Of a DNA stretch of 7,842 bases, positions 1 through 4,938 are shown one piece after another (the stretch's first letter is position 1; each line of letters begins with the position of its first letter). This DNA is from Candidatus Kariarchaeota archaeon (GTDB taxonomy: Archaea > Asgardarchaeota > Heimdallarchaeia > Heimdallarchaeales > Kariarchaeaceae), in contig JAEOUB010000220.1 of NCBI GenBank assembly GCA_016839545.1, positions 1 to 7,842 of the forward strand. Direction: 5' to 3'. Both the position numbers and the translations under genes were made by a program. The notes beneath the pieces were generated by a model. The model was given only the letters and a program-made list of their open reading frames with translations. It was not told the DNA's origin and made no database searches.

Positions 1-267
1 AAAGAGCATTGTGGAGAGATCCCAATTGTCATCATCGGGAACAAAAAAGACCTGGTTGATGAGATTCAGGTTGAAACAGAAGAAGCACGAAAGTACGTCG
101 AAGAATTGAATAAAAATTGGAAGCATGACATGTTCTTCTTTGAAACATCTGCAAAGGAAGATCTACAAGTGGATGATTCATTTGTCTCACTAGCAGAAGC
201 AATTTTGAGCATAGTAGAAGCCCAGGATGAGGTAGAAGAACCACAATTCAATGCTCTTGAATCATAG
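1..267 (+). CDS. Ras/Rab-like small GTPase, C-terminal part (5' truncated by window edge)
   Basis: The window opens inside this gene; frame 1 reads 88 codons to a TAG stop at 265-267. The visible part carries the two C-terminal guanine-recognition motifs of Ras-superfamily GTPases: G4 NKKD (fragment residues 14-17, after a hydrophobic strand IPIVIIG) and G5 ETSAK (residues 48-52, after FFF). These contact the guanine base; P-loop, switch I and switch II (G1-G3) would lie upstream. The final helix (about 60-72) is followed by an acidic tail ending FNALES. There is no C-terminal cysteine or CAAX-type box, so eukaryote-style prenylation is not indicated. The ETSAKE form is closer to Ras/Rab than to bacterial MglA or to Arf. 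Such GTPases are abundant in Asgard archaea, which is the main taxonomic hint here. The specific subfamily and partner cannot be told from this fragment. Confidence 0.88.
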   Translation, partial: KEHCGEIPIVIIGNKKDLVDEIQVETEEARKYVEELNKNWKHDMFFFETSAKEDLQVDDSFVSLAEAILSIVEAQDEVEEPQFNALES

Positions 268-283
268 AAATAGCCCAAACCTA

Positions 284-297
284 AATCATATTATTTA
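284..297 (+). promoter_or_regulatory. Possible TATA box for the DUF1295 gene
   Basis: The AT-rich run AATCATATTATTTA lies in the short gap after the GTPase stop. Its centre is about 26 nt from the in-frame ATG at 317, the usual archaeal TATA-to-start-site distance, but only about 8 nt from the ATG at 299. If real, it favours the shorter, leaderless form of the downstream protein. This is judged by eye and could be chance in AT-rich intergenic DNA. Confidence 0.35.
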
Positions 298-298
298 G

Positions 299-1066
299 AT
301 GAATTCACATTTGGCTATGACATGGAATTTGGCAGTTTTCTCGGTTGCAATTTTTGTCCACGTATGCTTGCTTATTGCACTCATCAAAAAGGACAATTCA
401 ATTATGACTGCTGCATGGCCAATTGGTTTGTTACTCATTCAGATAGTATGGTATTCAAATTTGACCTCACCGACTCAAGTTCAAAATATCATGTTGATCA
501 TAGTGGGGCTTTGGGCTACCCGTCTCTTTATTCACGCCTTTCTCCGTAATCTTCGAAGAGGATATGAAGATTTCAGGTACAAGGAGCTCCGTGACAAAGG
601 AGGATCCAGTTTCTATTTGATTTCATACATCCAGTTCTTTCTTTTCCAAGGGATATTCATGCTGATTGTGGGTATCCCATTTACTGCTGTCAATGTATCT
701 GGCTTCACTCAATCTCAAGTGGTGATAGTGGTTGGACTTGTTGTATTTTCGATTGGATTTATTATTGAGACAGTTTCAGATATCCAATTAACACGGTTCA
801 AAACCAGATCATCAAAGGAAGAAGTGCTCTCGACTGGACTTTGGGGGATAAGTCGTCATCCTAATTATCTGGGTGAAATATTGGTATGGTGGAGTATAGG
901 TATAATATCCTTTAGTGTTCAATCTTGGTGGGTACTTATCAGTCCCTTGATTGTAACTCTCCTGCTCAGGTATGTGTCAGGTGTTCCTCTGTTAGAGAAA
1001 CGGTATGACGATAATGCTGAATATAATTCATACAAAGAAACGGTAAATCCGATCTTCCCCTTATAA
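299..1066 (+). CDS. DUF1295 / steroid 5-alpha-reductase-like integral membrane protein
   Basis: This 255-residue polytopic membrane protein has hydrophobic stretches at about residues 8-30, 38-51, 62-80, 105-132, 139-158 and 193-226. Family signatures seen directly are a GLWATRLFIHAFLRN segment followed by a charged YEDFRYKELR loop (70-98), FIIETVSDIQLTRFK (154-168), the diagnostic GLWGISRHPNYLGEILVWW block (180-198), and SGVPLLEK followed by the terminal NPIFPL. The SRHPNYxGE block is shared with 5-alpha-reductases and isoprenylcysteine methyltransferases and is thought to contribute to cofactor binding. The substrate of DUF1295 proteins is not established; an NAD(P)H-dependent reduction of a lipid or isoprenoid is a family-level guess. 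Start choice: ATG at 299 is the first in frame, but ATG at 317 (residue 7) lies about 26 nt from an AT-rich TATA-like box (287-294) and would suit a leaderless mRNA. It begins 31 bp after the GTPase stop, so read-through from that gene is also possible. Confidence 0.87.
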   Translation: MNSHLAMTWNLAVFSVAIFVHVCLLIALIKKDNSIMTAAWPIGLLLIQIVWYSNLTSPTQVQNIMLIIVGLWATRLFIHAFLRNLRRGYEDFRYKELRDKGGSSFYLISYIQFFLFQGIFMLIVGIPFTAVNVSGFTQSQVVIVVGLVVFSIGFIIETVSDIQLTRFKTRSSKEEVLSTGLWGISRHPNYLGEILVWWSIGIISFSVQSWWVLISPLIVTLLLRYVSGVPLLEKRYDDNAEYNSYKETVNPIFPL

Positions 1067-1082
1067 TTTGGTAGTATACAAT

Positions 1083-1092
1083 CCTATTTATC
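1083..1092 (+). promoter_or_regulatory. Probable TATA box for the HAD hydrolase gene
   Basis: The sequence CCTATTTATC sits in the 54-bp gap between the DUF1295 stop and the HAD start. Its TATTTAT core is centred about 33 nt before the ATG at 1121, predicting a transcript with a leader of only a few nucleotides. No Shine-Dalgarno sequence is seen before that ATG, which agrees with a near-leaderless message. The call rests on spacing and composition only. Confidence 0.45.
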
Positions 1093-1120
1093 GATCTAAC
1101 TATTGATAATCTTGATAGGG

Positions 1121-1843
1121 ATGGATTCTGACTTCGTAGACAGTTTTGATGCTTTTTTCTTCGATCTCGATGGTACACTTATCGGACTTCCAGATGATGC
1201 GTTTGAGGTGGATTACGTCAAATTAATCACTCCGCGATTTCTTGAATATTTAGATCAAACCACATTTGTGACGGCTCTGTGGAAGGGAACTGAGGAAATG
1301 TTGAAACATAACGACCCCTCAAGTAACACGCTCGAAGCATTTTTCAAGAGCTTCACAACTCTCACAGGACTTGATAGAGACCTAACCTACAATCAATTTG
1401 ATCAATTTTATAGGATGGAATTTAACAAACTGAAGGAAATCTGCGATCCTGTTCCTGAGGCAAGACAATTGGTTGACCGTCTCAAGTCGCTAGAAAAGAA
1501 AATAGTGCTTGCTACCCAACCAATATTCCCAGAAATTGCGACAAGATCAAGATGCAAGTGGTCTGATATGGAATTTGATGAGTTTGACTATGTGTCACAT
1601 GCGGAGAATTCTACCAACTGCAAGCCAGTACCCGATTATTTCCTTCATCTATGTGAGAAAGTTAATGTTGCCCCTTCGAGAGTACTCATGGTCGGGAATG
1701 ATTTTCTATTTGATATGGCTGCCGCCCAGGTTGGAATGAAAACTTGGATGATCGACAGGTATCAAGGTAACACTGATAGTGAAGGTATGTTTAATATTGA
1801 TTATAAGGGGTCTTTGGCTGAATTATTGGATCGCATCAGTTAG
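1121..1843 (+). CDS. HAD-superfamily hydrolase
   Basis: This 240-residue soluble phosphatase-like protein has all four HAD motifs. Motif I is FDLDGTL with nucleophile Asp15 and acid/base Asp17; motif II is Thr132 in LATQP; motif III is Lys168 in NCKPVPDYF; motif IV is VGNDFLFD with Asp194 and Asp198, which bind Mg2+. The roughly 110 residues between motifs I and II are long enough for a helical C1-type cap, as in phosphoglycolate phosphatase-like or haloacid-dehalogenase-like members, which hydrolyse small phosphorylated metabolites. The substrate cannot be assigned. Start choice: an in-frame TTG at 1103 would add six residues, but ATG at 1121 has a TATA-like box at a suitable distance and places motif I near the N-terminus as is usual. 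The TAG stop directly abuts the stop codon of the convergent minus-strand gene. Confidence 0.9.
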   Translation: MDSDFVDSFDAFFFDLDGTLIGLPDDAFEVDYVKLITPRFLEYLDQTTFVTALWKGTEEMLKHNDPSSNTLEAFFKSFTTLTGLDRDLTYNQFDQFYRMEFNKLKEICDPVPEARQLVDRLKSLEKKIVLATQPIFPEIATRSRCKWSDMEFDEFDYVSHAENSTNCKPVPDYFLHLCEKVNVAPSRVLMVGNDFLFDMAAAQVGMKTWMIDRYQGNTDSEGMFNIDYKGSLAELLDRIS

Positions 1844-3661
1844 TTACTGTGAGAATGATACAGATCTATCATTTGTACTGGGTTTTTGCAGTATCCATGC
1901 AAGAGTACCTATTCCTGCTGATATACCCGCAATTAACACAGGGAACAGATATCCCCACCCTAAAAACAGGGACAGTTCAATTGCTGCTAAGTTATCATTA
2001 ATAAATTCATTTGGTGTTTTGCCAAAGAAGAATCCAATGATTACTGGAAGTATGGCTGCCGTTGCTCCAAGTGCTGCACTCCACTGAGTAACTCTGTGTT
2101 TGATAACCTTGGATTCAAGTTCCATATGGTGGATCACCTTGGAATTCTGCTCAAATATGACCTTCGCATCCATGGAACCGAGAGCAAGAGGAGTGATGTG
2201 GAAGTTTGCCTCGACAGTGTCCTTCCTCATATCTACATTCCGATAAGGTGGAACAACCATACATCCAGGGAATTCCGGTCGAACGGTAACAAGTGTTGCT
2301 TCCTCAACAACCATAGAACTGGTAGCCTCGGTTTTTCTCTCACCTGTCATAACATTCGTACTTGATCGTCTTGCCTGTATCTGCTCAGTAGAAATAGTGA
2401 CTGTAAGTGGATACGTTTTTGCCGGGACCATACGGTTATACCATTTTGCATGGGTATGCTTCAGAGAGAGTGTCTCAGTTGTCTTAGCCATTTCCTTGGG
2501 GAGGAGGCTAGACTCCAGTTCCCTTTCTTCCTTCGCTTCATCTATCTCTTCCATGACGGATGAAATTTCTTCTACTTCGGCTGGAGCAGGTGTGGGAAGC
2601 TCTTCAGCTGCTGACCGCGAGGCAGGTCCGGGAGGTGTTTTAGGACCTGGGGGTCCAGTTTCTACCTTCTTTCCTGGACTTGGAGGTCCCGGTGGAGCCT
2701 TTTTACCCGGGCTGGGGGGTCCGGCATCAACTTGTTCACCAGGACCTGGTGGACCAGTTGTTACTTGTTTACTCGTTGGAGGAGGTCCTGGAGGTGCTTT
2801 CACACCTGGCCCAGGGGGTCCAGAAGTCACCTTTTTACCTGGAGACGGTGGTGCTGCAGGTGTACTGGCTGGAACGCTCTCGCCTCCACCTGCGCCACTG
2901 CTTGCAGTTACAGTGCGTTTCTTTGTCGGTTCTTTGACCTCTTCCATTTCTTCGGGTTTCTTTTCAGGAGGTGCATCATATATTTTCTCGACCATCTGTC
3001 CCTCTTTTATTTCGAGAGCAGTGATTTTCTTGACGGTTACCCTTTCAAGACTGACACCCATGAATGCGAGTTTGAGAGAGAGTTGATCAGCCACTGAAGA
3101 GGGAAGTTCTATATTTCCGCCTTCTGTGACGTCAAATTGGTCATCGGCAGGTCTGAGCGTTGTGCTGAATATGTCGGAGAATCTGTCCTGAAGACTAGAA
3201 ATGAAATCATTTACATCCACATCTTTGAATGGCATAACAATGGCCCTGATCCCACTGCCGTCAAAATTGGCATGTACATCCAGTTCTTTGTCATTCAGAG
3301 TGATCTTGAATTCGAAATAGAACGTATGTGGGAAAGTGACCATACCATCTCCAATGTTGTCTGGCGAGTACTCATAGTTTCCCATTTCATTAAATGCTTC
3401 CCAGTGAAGTTCCTCTGTCTCCTTCTGATAGATAACTACGGTAGAGTGACCGTCCAATACGATTAATGCGGGTTTCATATCCTCCTCAGATTTTGAAATC
3501 CAAATTTCTGGAGAATTGATATCGCTGAATATCTCTGAGAAATTTACTACCTCAGCCGGTATTTCCTCAGGGTCCTTGCGGATTTTTACCACACTTACGT
3601 GACGGGGATTTATAAAATAAATATTCTCTCCATAAAAGGGAAAATTTTGGCGGATTTGCAT
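1844..3661 (-). CDS. Membrane-anchored protein with proline-rich 11-residue repeats, unknown function
   Basis: I do not recognise this 605-residue protein as a named family (numbering from ATG 3661). Residues 1-220 form a mixed, strand-rich region with no signal peptide. Residues 225-260 are a charged Lys/Glu linker. Residues 264-346 are proline-rich with six 11-residue repeats. Residues 361-393 are an acidic probable helix. Residues 405-525 look like a beta-rich domain beginning KWYNRMVPAKTYPLTVTIS and containing RPEFPGCMVVPP and FHITPLALG. Two hydrophobic segments (about 528-547 and 563-590) form a C-terminal hairpin anchor. Two C-terminal helices and no signal peptide suggest that the bulk is cytosolic. 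TTG 3664 is one codon upstream, but ATG is preferred. It starts 11 nt after the dehydrogenase-like gene, with no SD or promoter seen, so co-transcription is likely. A scaffold or proline-motif ligand role is speculative. Confidence 0.85.
   Translation of the reverse strand: MQIRQNFPFYGENIYFINPRHVSVVKIRKDPEEIPAEVVNFSEIFSDINSPEIWISKSEEDMKPALIVLDGHSTVVIYQKETEELHWEAFNEMGNYEYSPDNIGDGMVTFPHTFYFEFKITLNDKELDVHANFDGSGIRAIVMPFKDVDVNDFISSLQDRFSDIFSTTLRPADDQFDVTEGGNIELPSSVADQLSLKLAFMGVSLERVTVKKITALEIKEGQMVEKIYDAPPEKKPEEMEEVKEPTKKRTVTASSGAGGGESVPASTPAAPPSPGKKVTSGPPGPGVKAPPGPPPTSKQVTTGPPGPGEQVDAGPPSPGKKAPPGPPSPGKKVETGPPGPKTPPGPASRSAAEELPTPAPAEVEEISSVMEEIDEAKEERELESSLLPKEMAKTTETLSLKHTHAKWYNRMVPAKTYPLTVTISTEQIQARRSSTNVMTGERKTEATSSMVVEEATLVTVRPEFPGCMVVPPYRNVDMRKDTVEANFHITPLALGSMDAKVIFEQNSKVIHHMELESKVIKHRVTQWSAALGATAAILPVIIGFFFGKTPNEFINDNLAAIELSLFLGWGYLFPVLIAGISAGIGTLAWILQKPSTNDRSVSFSQ
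2630..2860 (-). repeat. 33-bp in-frame tandem repeats encoding xxGPP(S/G)PGKKV units
   Basis: Read on the minus strand, residues 268-333 of the large membrane protein divide with no gaps into six 11-residue units: PAAPPSPGKKV, TSGPPGPGVKA, PPGPPPTSKQV, TTGPPGPGEQV, DAGPPSPGKKA and PPGPPSPGKKV. A seventh, broken unit begins ETGPPGP. Each unit keeps a proline pair at positions 4-5 and most end in a basic pair plus a small or hydrophobic residue. The exact 11-residue register points to growth by 33-bp duplication followed by divergence. The product should be an extended polyproline-II-type rod with a regularly spaced positive charge. It is not a true collagen triplet (Gly-X-Y) repeat. Confidence 0.88.
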
Positions 3662-3672
3662 CAAAGACTGCG

Positions 3673-4818
3673 CTAATTGAGTAGATTTGTTTCTTGCTGG
3701 AAAACTATGCCTCGCTTTTCCAATTCCTCTACAAACTTTTCAAAGGGAACTGCAGTTTCGCCTGGAACTACCCCTTTGGTCGAGATGGTACCATTAGCAA
3801 TCATCTGACCTATTATGCTGATTGGATAAGAGGTAGTTCTCCCCATAGCGGTGAAGATATCAGGATGATCAATACACTCCCAAACAAATGCCTTTGATAG
3901 GCCTTCACTAATACCCGATACAAAAACGCGTATGAGGACAACATCTTCACCTCCTTTGGGTAGATGATCAACCAGCTTCTGCTCTATAATTTCTCGGGGG
4001 GTATATTCCCCAACCTTCTCATCAGACAAGAGATCAAAGTCCAGAAGAAATCTGAAATACTGCATATGACCGGGATATCGGATAGTCTTGTAGGTCAGTT
4101 CATTAATTTTCCCTGCATAGAGCTCAGGTAGAGAGCTTGTACCTCCCGCAGTCTGAAATGCTTCCATCTCACCAAAAGGTTCTCTAAAATGTAAAGTTTC
4201 CAGCTCTGTCATCGAGCGAACTGTTTTGATTTCTGAGTCACGGATGACAATCGCGTCTTCCTTGTATTCATTGGTGAGCCCTCTGATAGAGAATACCTGT
4301 TGATATTTCAAAATGCCTTTAGGTTCCTGCGGCAAACCTCCCACACGAATGTGACACTCATGGGGTGCATCCATCCGTCTGAGAAGACCACTTGCAATAA
4401 CATTTGCCATGCCAGGAGCGAGACCACAATCTGGAATAACTGTCACTCCTTTACCCAACGCATCTTGTGATAGTGCATGCTGCGCATTGACCACATCAGG
4501 ATTTCCACCCAGGTCAAGGAAGTGCGTTCCTTTCTCAATACACCATTCCGTCAAGAGTAGATTGAATTTGTAATCTATTGCACCAAATGCTACATCGCTT
4601 TCTTCAAGGATTCTAAGGATCTCGTCTTGGTGTTTCTCTACTGATAAATTGTAGTATGTCACTCTGTGATCCCAATCCGTCCATTTTTCCCTGATCTGAT
4701 CTATCCTACCTTGTGAATATTCGATTATCGATACGGTGCACGATACATCGTAAGTTAGTAGATCATAGACCAATGCCTCTCCCATCATACCAATTCCAAA
4801 TACAACATAGGAACTCAT
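3673..4818 (-). CDS. Saccharopine dehydrogenase / lysine 6-dehydrogenase-like oxidoreductase
   Basis: This 381-residue enzyme has an N-terminal Rossmann fold: YVVFGIGMMGEAL, giving GxGxxG at residues 8-13, then a strand ending in an acidic residue (IIEYS, 31-35). Family blocks follow: FLDLGGNPDVV (100-110), VIPDCGLAPGMANVIASGL (127-145), TIRYPGH (245-251) and a C-terminal VVPGETAVPFEKFVEELEKRGI (350-371). These fit the saccharopine dehydrogenase superfamily, which oxidises or forms C-N bonds in lysine metabolism with NAD(P). The length matches single-domain lysine 6-dehydrogenases and saccharopine reductase-like proteins, but motifs alone do not decide the substrate. ATG 4818 is preceded at about 32 nt by a TATA-like box on the same strand. 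It is the first gene of a probable two-gene transcript with the proline-rich membrane protein; nothing obvious links the two functions. Confidence 0.87.
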   Translation of the reverse strand: MSSYVVFGIGMMGEALVYDLLTYDVSCTVSIIEYSQGRIDQIREKWTDWDHRVTYYNLSVEKHQDEILRILEESDVAFGAIDYKFNLLLTEWCIEKGTHFLDLGGNPDVVNAQHALSQDALGKGVTVIPDCGLAPGMANVIASGLLRRMDAPHECHIRVGGLPQEPKGILKYQQVFSIRGLTNEYKEDAIVIRDSEIKTVRSMTELETLHFREPFGEMEAFQTAGGTSSLPELYAGKINELTYKTIRYPGHMQYFRFLLDFDLLSDEKVGEYTPREIIEQKLVDHLPKGGEDVVLIRVFVSGISEGLSKAFVWECIDHPDIFTAMGRTTSYPISIIGQMIANGTISTKGVVPGETAVPFEKFVEELEKRGIVFQQETNLLN

Positions 4819-4844
4819 ACTGTCATCGTGAAAATCATCTTCAA

Positions 4845-4854
4845 GAATTTATGG
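4845..4854 (-). promoter_or_regulatory. Probable TATA box for the dehydrogenase / membrane-protein operon
   Basis: On the minus strand this reads CCATAAATTC, centred about 32 nt upstream of the dehydrogenase ATG at 4818, and predicts a start site only a few nucleotides before the ATG. No convincing Shine-Dalgarno sequence lies between it and the start. It falls within the 120-bp divergent spacer shared with the S9 peptidase gene. Confidence 0.45.
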
Positions 4855-4876
4855 AACTGTTATCGGAGTGTCTGTG

Positions 4877-4892
4877 AAACTGTCATCAGTTT
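4877..4892. promoter_or_regulatory. Perfect inverted repeat AAACTG-TCAT-CAGTTT, possible operator
   Basis: Two perfect 6-bp arms flank a 4-bp spacer, giving a 16-bp dyad in the middle of the divergent spacer between the dehydrogenase and S9 peptidase genes. Nine bases of it (ACTGTCATC, 4879-4887) recur as a direct repeat at 4819-4827, exactly 60 bp away and next to the dehydrogenase start. The right arm touches a weak TATA-like run (TTCTTTAACG, 4892-4901) that could serve the peptidase gene. Position and symmetry suit a regulator-binding site, but no regulator gene lies in the window and chance is not excluded. Confidence 0.35.
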
Positions 4893-4926
4893 TCTTTAAC
4901 GACAACAGGGTTAAAGCAGGATCATC

Positions 4927-4935
4927 AGGGGTGAT
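4927..4935 (+). promoter_or_regulatory. Shine-Dalgarno site fixing the GTG start of the S9 peptidase
   Basis: AGGGGTGAT closely matches the GGAGGTGATC complement of the archaeal 16S 3' end and ends 3 nt before the GTG at 4939. The reading frame is closed upstream by TAA at 4912-4914, and no other in-frame start lies between, so this site and the GTG support each other. It is the only convincing SD in the window; most other genes appear leaderless or near-leaderless. Confidence 0.65.
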
Positions 4936-4938
4936 GCT

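Noticed and set aside
2630..2860. A true collagen domain in the proline-rich protein
   Set aside because: Glycine does not recur every third residue; the period is 11, and Lys/Val/Thr interrupt the triplets, so a triple helix is not expected.
2397..3086. Plus-strand open frame of 229 codons with collagen-like GPGGP runs
   Set aside because: It is the antisense image of the proline-rich repeat: CCN proline codons read as GGN glycine on the other strand, keeping the frame open. No promoter, SD or domain supports it, and the minus-strand frame is longer and has membrane and folded regions.
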